Positions 42,754 to 54,268 of a stretch of DNA of 64,000 nucleotides are shown here, in pieces. The notes beneath the pieces were generated by a model. It was not told the DNA's origin. It did not search any database and worked only from the letters and a program-made list of their open reading frames with translations. The position numbers and the translations under genes were made by a program. Positions within the stretch are counted from its first letter, which is position 1. Each line of letters opens with the position of its first letter. The stretch comes from Lichina pygmaea (taxonomy: Eukaryota > Ascomycota > Lichinomycetes > Lichinales > Lichinaceae), in the NCBI GenBank assembly GCA_963422465.1, contig OY730172.1:496001-560000 (forward strand), in the 5' to 3' direction.

Positions 42754-45663
42754 ACTTTCAAAGCGGCCCCGCTTCTTGCCTTTCGCAAAGTGCCCGCGAC
42801 AGCTGGGTTCTCAGGGACCGAAACGGAGCTGGGGAGCGAGCTCAACACCAGATTTTGCTACCGGCAGCAGTTGCGCGGCTGATGAGGCCTGACTCGGGCG
42901 GGCTCATTCGGGCGCGACGGGGCTCTGTTATGCTCTCAGGCTCTTTCAAGCTTGTCTGTGTGCTACGATTCGTGTCGTGATAGCTTCACGGGTGGGGGAC
43001 ACGAGTCACGGAGCCTGATGTCCCCCCTCTCTCTCCAAGCAATCACTCTCCACCCTCACACCCCTTTCAACCCTCCCCTCTCCAATTTCCCCTCCTCGCA
43101 CATTGCCATCCCAATGTCCTGCTCTCCAACAGGTCATTCTTCCCTGATGTCCTATCGCTCCACCTTCCGTCAATCCTTCTCGGCTGTTCTTTCTCTTTTC
43201 CTTTCATCTCTGCTTTGCTTTACTCTATCTCGCTTTGGTCTTCTCTGCTTCTCTTCTCTACTATCCTGTTCTCTTCTCTTCTCTTCTCTTTTCGTCCATC
43301 CGAGATTAGCGACTACTGGTCGGTGGTTGTTACCATTTGGTGTTGGTGTTGGAGTTGGAACTGGATGTGGGGTGCTGGCGTGCGGGGTGTTTGGTGACGG
43401 GTGACGGTTCTACGTGCGGGTGCTGGTGTTGTCAGAGAAAAGCAACCTCCGCGCCAGAAAGGAAACTTGAGTGGACCCGCAACGGATGGAGTGTATGCGA
43501 CTTGGCACCGCCCAAAAATGTGCGGGCGGGGTTTGCGCTATACCTACACAGTTGCTCACTCCATCCATCTGTCCATCTGTCCATTTACATACCACCCCGC
43601 TATCTCTCTTCCTCTCCCTTTTCTTTCTTTTCTTCCTACTCTTCTCTTGTCACGTCGTGGTATGTCACGTCATGTCACGTTGTGGCACATGACGTCTTCC
43701 TGGCCGTCTAGCTACCTAGCCACTCGCTATTCATCTGTGTGCTCATCTGGTTTGCCGTCTTGTTGATCTACCCACCCAAAGATCTACCTAGCCAGTGAGA
43801 GACCGACGTATCCAAAGATTCAACTAGCCCAGGGATCCAAAGAAATCTGTCTGGCCACTTGAATCAGTGTTATGGTCGGAGTTCCACCAGTTACCCTCAC
43901 CTCGCACGCACTGAATGCTATGCATAACCAACACCGGCATGCTTTTCTAGAACGAAAACAAGAAAGTGGATGAGAGAGTAGAGCAGAGAGCGGACAAGAG
44001 AATGGAGGAGAGAGTCGAGGCGGGACGGGAAGATGTGGTTGCTATAGCTTGCTTCTTTCCGTCTCTACCTTGTCTCTCTTCACTTCGGTTACTTGGTTGC
44101 TTTCTCTGTTGTTATTCTCCTTGCCGTTTGAATTCTTGGGGTTTCTTTATGTAGCGAACTGGGGGCATCATACATAATTACGGTAAGTACAGCAATCACC
44201 GCAATCACCACAATCACACGCCTTTCACAGCAATTACAAGCCATCACCGCAACCATACTAGCAGTCACACCTCACCGCTGCAAGGATGGTAGCACCCGGG
44301 CAGTTCCTGGTGCCACGAGTGGAGGCACCACCATCAACATCACCACCAGTATCCACAGCCACCCCACAGCCCCCGCATAGCAGCAATAGCGACGGCAGCA
44401 GGGACAACAACAGTGGCAACCCCCACCCCCCCACCCCCGCTGCGGGCCCCGGGCGAGAAACGCTCACGCAGCAGCGATGGTGACAGCGAGAACAATACCC
44501 CCCGGCAGCAGCAGCAACATCACCCTCCCGAAAGGCCGAAAGCGACGGGGGCTTGTCCAGCGTACAATCATGATGTCACAGCTACATGGCATCGCAGCAT
44601 CAGCATCCTCCACAGCGGCCCCAGCAACAGCAACACCAGTACTGGCCCCAGCAACACCAGCATCAGCCCCACCCCTCCCGACACCGTCACTCCCTGGACA
44701 GGGGATCTCGAGGTTCTGCTGCTACAGAGCTCTTTCTGTGTTCTATCGTCACCCCAGCAGTTTACCGCCTTCTGAGGCGTGTGGGACAATGAGGTTTTTC
44801 GCCCTTCCGGCCCTGGAGCCCAGAGATCTTTTGATCTCGCAGCTCTAAATTAGGGCCCGGAGGTTTTCCTTATTATACAGCTACACAGCGTTCCCGGCAT
44901 AGTTCTAGCAAGTACGTACGTTACGTAGCTAGTTCTGAAACGGAGTAGGAATACCATACCATACCATACTAGCAGTCACAGTGATCGCGGCAGTCACACG
45001 GGCGATCACACACACACACACACACGGTCTGCTCCCAATCATCAGATCCTTGATCTTCCTTGGTGCCTACACACACTTCTCTTGTCTTCTTCTTTTCTTT
45101 GCTCCCCCCCCCCCCCCGCCTCGCTTTGTGCCAAGCTCCTCCTCGCTAGGCTCTGTCATCTGTACTGTAAGGAGTTACTGATGAGGGAGGGAGAGGAGAG
45201 GAGAGGAGAGGAGAGGAGAGGAGAGGAGAGGAGAGGAGAGGAGAGGGGAAGAGAGGAGAAGGGAAAGGAGTGGGTAACCGAGCGATTTTGAGAAAGCCGT
45301 GCCAAGTAGGAAGAAAAAGAACAAAAAAAAAAGAAACCAGTGCAGTAAGTTGAACTTGTTTCTACTGAATGGTATGCACTCGGCGTGGTCTCATCGTGGT
45401 CTTGGCTTGGCATTTGGAATGCCTTACGCCCGCGGGCAACTTTTCTTTGGGCAGATGCTCTCTGCTGTCTGCTCTCTCCGCGCTTGCTTGTATGGTTACT
45501 TGGGCGAATGCTCGCTGGCTTGGACTATCACTTTTACAAGGTGTGATCCTTTTCCTCCGTCCACTCTTGCGACAGATGAGATACAAGTGCGAGAAGGAGG
45601 ACCGGGGAGATTCCGACAAAGAAGAAGTGTGAGAAGAACTGTCGAGAGACACGCTCCGTCGGC
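42754..45663. other. Long low-complexity intergenic region between NBP2 and ENT3
   Basis: About 2.9 kb between two converging genes, dominated by pyrimidine tracts (43020-43310, 43560-43650), CAN-repeat-like sequence (44180-44700) and microsatellites. Sequence near 44845-44955 weakly resembles the tail after the LINE relic at 37.5 kb. A TACGTACGTTACGTA cluster lies at about 44911-44926. Open frames here have low-complexity translations and are not supported as genes. Confidence 0.5.
45005..45262. repeat. Microsatellite cluster: (CA)n, poly-C, (GGAGA)n
   Basis: A CA run lies at about 45008-45025, a run of about 14 C at 45104-45117 and about eleven GGAGA units at 45190-45246, followed by decayed copies. 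Confidence 0.9.
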
Positions 45664-47495
45664 CTACCCTAGAAGATCTTCCAGCCCCCCTCCGACTTTC
45701 TGATTCCCTGTCGAGCCACCTGGCCTCTGCGCCGCTGGTTGCTGACTCGGGGCTGGCGCGGCACCCCAGATGCCAGCGCTCGCCTTCTGCTTGGCCATGC
45801 TGGCCAGGTTCGGACCTTGCTGGGATGGCGTGCCAGACTTCTTGATGTTCGCGCTGGCACTCGACCACAGAGAGCCGAAGGCGTCGCCGGATGATGCCGC
45901 CGCCGACGACGGTCCAGCGGGCTTGCCTGCGCGGCCTGCCGGCGTCGAGCTTGATGTCGACATGGGCGACCTTGCGGTTGTGGCGGCCGTGTTCGACGGC
46001 GCCTGGCTGCCGCCGACCGGGACGGACGTAAAATAGTTCGGCTGCGACGCGTGGAAAGCGCCCGACAGAGAAGCCGGCGGAGCCGACGACGACGGCGGCG
46101 GAAGTGATGGCGACGTGACGGACGGGGCGGGCGACACCGAGGACACGGCTACCATGTTGGTGAGACCAGCACCCTGGCCACCCGGGACAGGCCTCGGCGC
46201 TGCTAGCGGCGGCGGAATGCCGGCGGAAGGGTTCAGCGAGGGCGGTAGAATGCCGGTGGAACCTGTGCTCGGGGGACCTAGACTCGACGACGGGGCCGTA
46301 GCAGGCGCAGCCGACTGAAAGTCGTCAAACTCGTCTTCGTCTGGAGGGCCGAGGTTGGTGGTCTGGGTAGGGTTCGAAGACGTCGGAGCTGGACCGGTGT
46401 CGTCCGCCGATAAGAGATCTACATCGGGCGCCTTGGGCTTCGCAGGCTCGGCCTTCTTCTTCGACGTCTCGACCCTGCGCGTGGAAGGATCTGCGCTGAC
46501 GTCGGCAGCTCGTCGGGCGGCGCTGGCCGCGGGGACGTCATCGCCCTCATCGTACTCCTCGAACTGATCTCTTCGGCCGCCCGAATCCTGGAAGCCTCCG
46601 GAACTGCCGCCGCCGCCACCGCCACCGCCGAAGCCACCGCCATCCCCGTACACACCGCCGCTATACCCACCATAGCTCGCGTCGTTGCTGCCGAATCCTC
46701 CGTATCGGCCGCCGCCGGACGAGGATCCGAAGCTAGAGCCGCCCTCGACACCACCGTATTTGTTCCTGGTGGCTCGCGCCTTCTTCCGCTCGGCGCGGAT
46801 CCTGTCGACGTCGGACAAGAGGTCGGCGAGCTCCTTGGCTCGATTCCGCACGTTGATGCCCTGGTCTTTGCCGTTCTGGTCGATGAAGTGGAACTGGCGG
46901 AGCATCTTGAGGAGAGAGACGTGGGCGCGTGCGTCGTCGATGACCCTCTCCGAGCCGTTCTTGATCAGGAACTCGAGCAGTTGCAGCGCCTGAGAGATTG
47001 CGCAGTTAGCCCACGTGCCCCTTCGGCGACGCTGCCGGATCTACCTTGTATATCTGTCTCCATTCCTCCGCGGCCTTGTCTGTGAAGCGCTTGTAAAGAA
47101 TTGGCATGATCTCGTTCAGCAAGGAGCTGATCCAGAATGATGGTCAGCCGGGGTTCCATCGACCGGCCGTCCGTCCCGGCGTCTCACTAATTGAATGTGC
47201 CGTTGGCGATCTCCTGCATCAACGTCGACGATGCGCCCCATGGTTCGTTGTTGGTAGCCTCGCGCACCTGGGTCGCCCGTATCAGCTGAAACGGCCAGAC
47301 AATCGAACGAGCACGTTCGGTACCTTGGCTTCCATCTCGGTCAGGTTCATAACGGCTAAGTCGCCCAACCGGTCAGCATTCGGTTCCTGGACACCGGCAT
47401 GGGTTCGACGTACCGTTCTGCAGTTTCCGCACTCCGGCTTTGACATCGTAGAGGCTCAAGTTGCTCACTTGGTCCTTGAGCGAGTTCAAGTCCAT
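45664..47495 (-). CDS. ENT3: ENTH-domain clathrin adaptor, Ent3/epsin-related
   Basis: An epsin-family adaptor acting in clathrin transport between trans-Golgi and endosomes. Five minus-strand exons are predicted: 47495-47414, 47355-47324, 47267-47188, 47126-47045 and 46989-45664, giving 533 residues. The short introns (55-61 nt) have clear borders, and three contain GCTGAC or GCTAAC branch sites. The ENTH domain covers about residues 1-150: MDLNSLKDQVSNLSLYDVK, VMNLTEMEAKVREATNNEPWG, YKRFTDKAAEEWRQIYKALQ and LLEFLIKNGSERVIDDARAH. A Gly/Ser/Tyr-rich stretch with a Gly9 run follows. The remaining tail is Pro/Ser/Ala-rich with acidic DEDEFDDFQSA, a likely adaptor-ear binding motif, and ends GGLEDLLG, which resembles a clathrin-box-like or gamma-ear motif. 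The ENTH wording and short tail favour Ent3 over Ent1/2; no ubiquitin-interacting motif is seen. Confidence 0.92.
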
Positions 47496-48495
47496 GGTTG
47501 CTGACTGTCAGAGGCAATTGCGGGTACGAGCTGTCCAACGGTGTCGGGCACGCCAGGTTCAACGTCACCGTCGACCAGCCAATTTACTCTAACGTTCAGG
47601 CCCCTTTACAGCACGAGTAAGACACAGCTCAGACCACGTGATTAGAAGTCACGTGCTTATCTGTCAGTACTATGTAGAAAACGGTACGTATACACAGATC
47701 AGTATCAGTTCGAGTGTCAGAGACGAGATGCAATTATTGTCTTTCTCAAAGAGTTCCTTGATCTCTAGATCGTGCGGACTCGTAGATTGATCATTCGTGC
47801 TTTCAGATCACGTGACTGATCCTCTCCCCGTGACCTGGCATTCCATAGCTCTACGTTACGTAAGTTTTACGTACTCCGTATGTACAGAACGTACTGTACT
47901 CCGTACTGTAGCAACAGCTCCCCTTCTCACCCGTCGTCCCCCTGGAGGCCACGTCTCGGCGTAAAGTGCGACGATCGCTACATACGTACATCACCCACAT
48001 CAACACCTCCGCCTCGGTTTGGATATCTTTTCGGCCTGAGCTAGGCCCGGGACCCAAGTAGGCGCAGGACGAGACCGAATTGGTGAGCATCAGAGCCAGC
48101 ATCTATTGCAATTCCCCTCCCAACGGTAGAAACATACCTCTTTCTTTCCTCGACTACAGTACGCAAAAAGATTTTTTTATCCTTCGTATTTAATGCCTCG
48201 CAGCGCGACGGAAGCCTGCTTCGCCGCGGTGTCGTCAGCCCTCGTTAGCCCGAGCGGCCCCGCTACCAGAGCTCTGTGCGTCGGATCACGTACTAATTTC
48301 CGGCTCTTGGGATCTCCAGGTATCGAAACCCCCCGCCCTCTGTATCGCTGCTTGTTGAAAGGTCGTTAAGGGTACCTCGATTTCGGGGCTCAAGTACCTG
48401 CAGCTATCTCTTGCCCCTCAACATCCAGCCCCCCCCCCCCCACCCAACGCTGGGTGTTATTCTTGGCCCGGTCACCAAAAGGGAAGCTCCGGACG
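47496..48495. other. Divergent intergenic region between ENT3 and cyclophilin
   Basis: One kilobase holding both promoters. It contains CACGTG-type E-box words near 47634 and 47650, a TACGTAAGTTTTACGTACTCCGTA cluster near 47857-47900 split by short spacers, and C-rich tracts just before the cyclophilin start (48429-48441). No gene is supported. Confidence 0.45.
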
Positions 48496-49443
48496 ATGCC
48501 CCTCCTTCATATCCACCCCACCTCCACCCTTTCGTCTGTTCTCCGCCGCTCTCTCCCACGCTCTCCATCCGCTGCTTCAACAACCCAAAGGCGCCTCGTC
48601 CCTACACCAACTATCTCGTCCGCTTCCCCCTTCAAGTCATTCCCACTTCGACGATCCTTCCATTCGTCGCCAGCCGCCGCAATGGTCAATACCTACTTCG
48701 AGATCGCCTGGACCGGCCCGGTCCTCGACCAGCAGGGCAGACCGACGTCCGATGTTCGAGGTTCGTGCAGTCGTCTCGGGACCCGAGCCCGGCCTCGCAG
48801 GCGCTAACATCGATCGCAGAGCAACAAGGTCGCATCAACATGAAGCTCTACGACGACGTCGTGCCAAAGACGACCGACAACTTCCTCTCCCTCTGCACCG
48901 GTGACAAGGGATTCGGCTTCAAGGGAAGCGTCTTCCACCGTATCATCCCGCAGTTCATGCTCCAGGGAGGCGATTTCACCCGTGGTAACGTACGTCGGTC
49001 GTCGATGCCGCGGTGTCGCTCACCCCACCCGAGCCTACCGCTGACGATACCTCTTTCAACGGTCAGGGAACGGGCGGCAAGTCCATCTACGGCGAGAAGT
49101 TCCCGGACGAGAACTTCAAGCTCAAGCACGACCGACCGTACCTGCTGTCCATGGCCAATGCAGGGCCCAACACGTAGGTCCCGCCCTCGGATGGTCTTGC
49201 CTCGGCAGCCCTGGAGGACTTGGCTGACACGACAATGGCACCAGGAACGGTTCTCAGTTCTTCGTCACCACCGTCGTGACCAACTGGCTCGACAACAAAC
49301 ACGTCGTCTTTGGCGAGGTCGCCGACGAGGAGTCCAAGACGGTCGTCAGGGCTCTCGAGGCGACCGGTTCGCAGAGCGGCGCGCCGCAGTACCCCAAAAG
49401 CAACCCGAAGCCACCCGTCATCGTCGATTGCGGTTCCGCCTAG
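48496..49443 (+). CDS. CPR1: Cyclophilin-type peptidyl-prolyl isomerase, predicted mitochondrial/cytosolic dual form
   Basis: A cyclosporin-binding prolyl isomerase. Exons are 48496-48760, 48820-48989, 49067-49173 and 49245-49443, giving 246 residues from the first ATG. Residues 1-62 are rich in Arg and Ser with almost no acidic residues (for example [20 protein letters not shown] and RRSFHSS), a typical mitochondrial presequence. A second in-frame ATG at 48682 (residue 63, [12 protein letters not shown]) would start a 184-residue cytosolic form. In Neurospora a single cyclophilin gene is known to make both forms. The isomerase core shows [54 protein letters not shown] and the cyclosporin-contacting Trp in [14 protein letters not shown]. 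Whether the two forms arise from alternative transcription or leaky scanning cannot be read here. Confidence 0.93.
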
Positions 49444-51500
49444 AGTCGGCCGACCGCACATGGGTCAAAGGGGACGTCGGCGATGGGCGGCACTACTCGT
49501 TAATCGGTGGGTGTGATGCTTCGTTGTGGTCGAGCGAACGGCAGGCGGGTCAAGGTCGATCTTATCGAAGAAATCGATGTTGCTTCACACAGTAATCTGG
49601 TACTCTCGCACGGAAGTACGTGCGTGAGGCGATGTGTCGGTCGCACTTTGGCTTGTCAAGATCATTGCTCAGGATGGGCCTGTTGAGGGACCTAGGTGGT
49701 CCGACTACGTATCGACACGGTCACAGCAGGAGCTCGTCATCCAACCGTAAATCAAGCGTTGACCTACGAGAAAACTTCTGAGACCATCAAGTAGCGTCAG
49801 GTCGACCTTAGGAGCAGTACGTAGGGTATGCCCCTTCTTGGCCTATCTCCAGCTTGGCAAGCACTCTGTCTCGTAAAAGTATCATGATCAAGACTTTTTC
49901 ACCGGCCAGCAAATCCCGAAGGAAGCCATTCGTAAGCCGTGGCAGCAGGACTGATACGTACTCGCTCACGCACGCACGGCTAGCCACGATGAGGGAAAGG
50001 TAAGCACTGTCCGACTCCCTACGAGCATGTGGCTCTGTCGAATTTGAGGTAACTGGAGAGCAACGTCGAGCTGCCGTACTAGTAAAGAGTTCCTATATCA
50101 TACATACCCCAACTAGTGCAACTCAATTGGCAGAGAGATACGATCAAGACGGACCGTCGACGTGCAAAGCCAATACTTGAATGTCGACCGCAGGTACGTA
50201 ATGCTGCGGGGATTGTATCGGAGGATACAGAACGCTTTACAGGAAGCAAGTCATGTTGGTGACTACCATACAAGGATACTACGGTGTCTAGGATGCTGGT
50301 CGTGCCAGTGGAGGTGTCCAGGCATGTTTCATGAGACTTTTTGGAGATACGGTATGGTTTGATCTAGCTGTGACGGCTTTGTCTGATTCAGTCGATGCAA
50401 CCACATCCGTCCATCTGTCCATGTCACTTGCATTGCTTACTGTAGACGAATCCCTCTTCTCTCGTTTTGATGGTGACAGCTCCCAGCCCTTGCAGTCTCT
50501 CTTCACACGATGCATCTGAAACTCCGCCTGAGCGGGATACCACTGTTGCCCACTTCAGCCTCCGCACCGCCGTGAAGTTTGGTGGGGTCAACATTCAGCT
50601 TCTGCAAAGGATCGGACAACGGTGAGATCAGCAACAGCAGTCTTGGATACCCTCCAAACCTTTGACAGACTTGACACCACCTCACCCCTTCAAAGACCTC
50701 TTACAGCATGATCCGACTCTTCGAAGGTGCACCATGATACCGTAAACGTTCAGCTGACAAATATAGTACGTTCATGATCTCATCATGTGTTTCTATGGGA
50801 AAAGCCGCCTGTCATCACAACTACAGCTAGACAGTGGGTCTGTCCATCTCCCTCGGTGCAAGAGCGCAGAAAGCGTGAATTCACAGCATATATTCAAAGA
50901 CAGGCGCACTATTTCAGGGCAGATACCTTCATGGAGGTATCGTAACATAGCCAATGGCTGCAGATCCCAAGGTCCGGCCCTGCCATCGGACGTGCTGGTG
51001 TTCATTGCCTCTATACCAAGTTATCCAGTCTGTCGACCCAGCAGCGACCTAGCAAGAGTGAGAGCAGCTGCCGCACATCATCACACATCGTCATCCATCA
51101 TCATACATCATCGCACAACATCCCCATCAAGACCGCAACTCCTCAGCATTGTGGGACATTGGGACCCACAAAGCATGAGACTTTGGAATCGTAACAGTCA
51201 TAGGACCCCCGGCGCCTCGAAATCTCTGAACACTAGGTTCTGATCCTCAGCATCTCAGAGCCTCAGGAGATGGAGATGGCACCATGACCGCGGAACGACT
51301 GACATTCTGATGGCTTGCACGAGCATCTGGGCCGGACTTGTACTCTGACCCGACTAACTCTGACCCGGAAATTCCGTACTTCTGACCTAACAGAGCACTT
51401 TGCATTCCAGTCCTTTGACTCGAGCCGTTTGACTCCAGCTCTCCGAGCCAAATTTTGACAACAGACACCAATCAGCTCTTCTCTACTCTACTCTTCTCTA
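49444..51500. other. Intergenic region left of the LINE insertion
   Basis: About 2 kb of mixed composition with no supportable gene. CATCAT-type runs occur near 51080-51120, and short duplicated CTCTACT words occur just before the LINE insertion (51480-51504). Confidence 0.5.
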
Positions 51501-51513
51501 CTCTACCATGTCC
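51501..51513. repeat. LINE target-site duplication, left copy
   Basis: CTCTACCATGTCC, identical to 51971-51983. Confidence 0.88.
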
Positions 51514-51970
51514 CAGAACTGGGAGAATTGGTCTAGCAAGTTTTCGTTTCAGAGCTGGAGTCCCTGACTTTCCTACCCCTTTATGCATTTGTGGTCAAGC
51601 AGAAGAGACAGTAAAGCACATTACCTCTTCATGCTCTCTCTACTCAAGTCAAAGACAGCATGCTCTTTTCAACCCTCAAGATTTCACTACTATTATTTCA
51701 AACCCAGAGCTTCTACAGAAGTCTCTGTATTGGTTTATGTCTTTGAAAAGACTAAACCAATTTAATCTGGCTTTCAAACTTCACTATTCACACTCCAATA
51801 TCTAGAAGCTTTTTCTACCAGACACTACAAGATTTCCTTTTGCTACACCTTCTAGCCACCTCCCTGTCTTCAGTTTTTATCCCTTTAAAGGTTTTCTGAA
51901 GAAGTTCACTATTAGCTGGAAGATCTGCATGGCTGTAAAGCTACTATCAGTGTAAGAACCAAAAAAAAAA
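51514..51970 (+). mobile_element. 5'-truncated LINE insertion with poly(A) and target-site duplication
   Basis: The insert starts directly within the end of a LINE ORF2. The frame RTGRIGLASFRFRAGVPDF runs on to the zinc-knuckle segment PLCICGQAEETVKHITSSC and ends with a stop at 51803-51805, without interruption. A 155-bp 3' non-coding tail follows and ends in ten A residues at 51961-51970. The 13-bp word CTCTACCATGTCC stands both immediately before the insert (51501-51513) and immediately after the poly(A) (51971-51983). These are the hallmarks of target-primed reverse transcription. The RT and endonuclease domains are missing by truncation, so it cannot move on its own. Confidence 0.9.
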
Positions 51971-51983
51971 CTCTACCATGTCC
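51971..51983. repeat. LINE target-site duplication, right copy
   Basis: CTCTACCATGTCC directly follows the ten-A tail and matches 51501-51513 perfectly. Confidence 0.88.
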
Positions 51984-52209
51984 ATCCAGGCCGATTTACT
52001 CCGATCCACCGGACCACTGCGTGGAGCAGCCAAAGAAGCTCTGCTCGTTGTAACCGGCGTGTGATGACCTGCGCGTAGCGACCCGGAATCTTACGATAAA
52101 GCTACCGGACCGGCTGATCCGAAGGGCAGGTTTGCCCTATATAAGTTACTGTACGTGCTTCATTTTCGTCCAAAGGAGGGGATTTACGATGCTTTGCGCT
52201 GTGAGACGA

Positions 52210-52210
52210 G

Positions 52211-52269
<59 letters not shown>

Positions 52270-52270
52270 G
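52210..52270. repeat. (TTG)n microsatellite, about 20 units
   Basis: An uninterrupted TTG/GTT run of about 60 bp. On the plus strand it would encode only poly-valine in a short frame, which I do not accept as a gene. Confidence 0.97.
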
Positions 52271-52375
52271 ATTCATGGCTCATGGAAAGGGCATGGAACA
52301 GACATGGGAAGTGAATAGCATAGAAAGGGTATAGTATGGTGTAGTACCGTATGGTATAACATGGTGTAGAGAATA

Positions 52376-52408
52376 GGAAGAAGAAGAAGAAGAAGAAGAA
52401 GAAGAAGA
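52376..52408. repeat. (AAG)n microsatellite, about 11 units
   Basis: An uninterrupted purine AAG run of about 33 bp, 100 bp downstream of the TTG repeat. Confidence 0.95.
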
Positions 52409-52514
52409 GTGGAGGAAAGAGGTCATGACAGATGAGAGCACCGGAAAAAGAGAGTTGGTTTAGTTGACATGATATTTCTACCTACCTTTGGGGCAGAGAA
52501 CAAGAGAACATGGT

Positions 52515-53805
52515 TCATATCTCGAGCCACTGCTTAAAGTACACGCACGTCGAAGCGCTGACGGGTCCTCCTTCCTCGCAGAGATGAAACACGGGGCATT
52601 TCCCGCAGGGCGCCTCGGTGAAGGCGTTGCGTCTGGTCAGGCCGGCGCCGTCTTCGATCGAGGAAGAAGAAGAGGCACCGCCGCCAGCGGCCCGGGCAGA
52701 AAAGGGAGGAGGCGACGCCGGAGGTTGGCGCACGGCGCGAAAAACCTGGACGTCGTCGTCCGTCCTCCGCGCCAGCCGCTCGACCCGCTTGTCGTAGTGC
52801 AGCAGGTCCATCAGCTGCCGCACGTGATCTTCTTCTAGCGGGACCTGGGTCACGCCCGTGTCGTTGATCCACGTCATGATCTCTTCGAGCGTCGGATAGT
52901 CGTGGTAGGAGGGTGGGTAGGGTAGAAGCGTGATCGCTTCTTTCTGTTTCATCGGAGTCGTCATCGGCTTGTTCGATGATGACGATGCCCTCTTGCCGCT
53001 GCCGATGTTTGACATCTTTGTTCGACGATCGTCGGTGGACTCGTCGTCGGCCAGCTTTCTCTTCCTACCGCTGTTGCTGGCGGCGCCCATCGTAGCAGTC
53101 GAATGCGAACCCGATGCTAACAGCGACTCACCGTGAACTGCGTGTGTGGCCTTGAAGAAGCTACGCTCGCGCACGTACCTCTCGAGCACCTCGCAGAGCT
53201 GAGCGACGAACTCGGTGTCTAGCTCCCCATCCGTAAACCACGGGCCACCAGTGACGTCCTCCGACGGTGTGAGAGCTGCGAGCATGTATATCTTCCGAGC
53301 CGGATACTTGACATTCTTGACCTCTTTGACGATGTTCTTGGTCTCCAGGCTCTTCAATGACCGAGTGACGACCGACTGATGCAGGTTCGTACGCTGGTTG
53401 ATCGTTCGCCTCCAGATGCCTTCTCGGCCGGCGGTCTCGATGCAGTTAAGAATGAGGGCCTCGTCGTTGTTGAGGGTTGCATAGCTGCAAAGGTCCAGTT
53501 AGTCGAGGTCACTCCAATGAGGAGAGCAAGAACAGATATAGTCCATACCGTGCCGCATCTTCCCGCTTGACCGCCTTGAATGCAGCTTCCCCGCCAATGG
53601 TAGAGACCTTGAAAAGACTTTCCTGTAACAAAGAGCTGGTACATGCCATGAGCAGCTCCGTGTCATCATCTGGGATCACTCCCAAGGCCAGGAGATCGGA
53701 CGTCTTGAAGAAGCGGTCCGGCTCTCTGATACATTCTTCGTAGAGCTCATCTCTCAAGCCATCGATGTCCGACTGGCCATCTGGCGTACCTCGAGATGGT
53801 GACAT
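52515..53805 (-). CDS. RPC34: RNA polymerase III subunit Rpc34 (RPC6/C34)
   Basis: A Pol III-specific subunit of the Rpc82-Rpc34-Rpc31 subcomplex that contacts TFIIIB and helps open tRNA and 5S promoters, nuclear. Minus-strand exons are 53805-53549 and 53481-52515, giving 407 residues; the splice restores AARYATLNNDEAL. The N-terminal winged-helix part includes GREGIWRRTINQRTNLHQS and VVTRSLKSLETKNIVKEVK, with YPARKIYMLAALTPSEDVTG and GGPWFTDGELDTEFV after it. A disordered, Lys/Arg/Ser-rich insert lies around residues 225-270 (GRKRKLADDESTDDRRTK). The C-terminus carries four cysteines, C378, C381, C387 and C398 (CGKCPVFHLC...C), matching the iron-sulfur ligand set known for this subunit. It is divergent from the STI1 gene, 463 bp apart. 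Confidence 0.93.
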
Positions 53806-54268
53806 GGCTGTTTGATGTGGGGTTCAGACAGCTATGAGAGGATACGAGATTGTAGATGACGGCGGTCCCAATGCTTTAGGGCGTAGCTGTATGCACCACC
53901 ACACCCATTGGTTATGAACCAGGAGTCAATACCTGCACCACAGCAACCTTAGTCCTATCAGTTTGTAGGTACAGAGCATCTCGGCGTGTCTCCTTGGTGA
54001 ACGTCTTGCGCGGCGACAGCCTGATGTCACTTTCACGGACGAGTAGTAGTGGCAGCGGCAGAAAAGTGGGGGATGATCACGTGCCTCGGCGGTGAGCTCC
54101 ATCGGCCCGACAAAACGACCGAAGCGATCAAGGAAGCATCTAGAAAACATCAGAGCTCTCAGCTAGCCCGTGGTTCCTTCTATATCAACGTCCCATCTCT
54201 CTCCTGGTCTTGGTCAAGAGTTCACTCGAGAACAGAGGAAGTCGCATATAAAAAAACACTTCTCACAG
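53806..54268. promoter_or_regulatory. Shared divergent promoter region of RPC34 and STI1
   Basis: The two start codons lie 463 bp apart on opposite strands. GAA/TTC words near 54130-54235 (TAGAAAA, GTTCC, AGAGTTC, GAGAAC) could form imperfect heat-shock elements, which would fit a co-chaperone, but none has perfect spacing. Confidence 0.45.

Larger units (their letters stand above)
51984..52514. other. Intergenic region with microsatellites, downstream of RPC34
   Basis: It holds a TATATAA at about 52138 but no gene after it, and two long trinucleotide repeats listed separately. The 3' end of RPC34 lies at its right edge. Confidence 0.5.

Noticed and set aside
44586-44792. A Gln/His/Pro-rich frame in the 44-kb low-complexity region
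   Set aside because: Composition reflects CAN-type repeats; there is no domain, no supported start and no conserved ending.
49444-51500. A hidden spliced gene in the 2-kb region right of the cyclophilin
   Set aside because: Short frames are present on both strands, but none join across plausible splice sites into a recognisable protein.
52189-52314. A short frame encoding about 20 valines after a TATATAA
   Set aside because: It exists only because of the TTG microsatellite; the rest of the translation is unremarkable.
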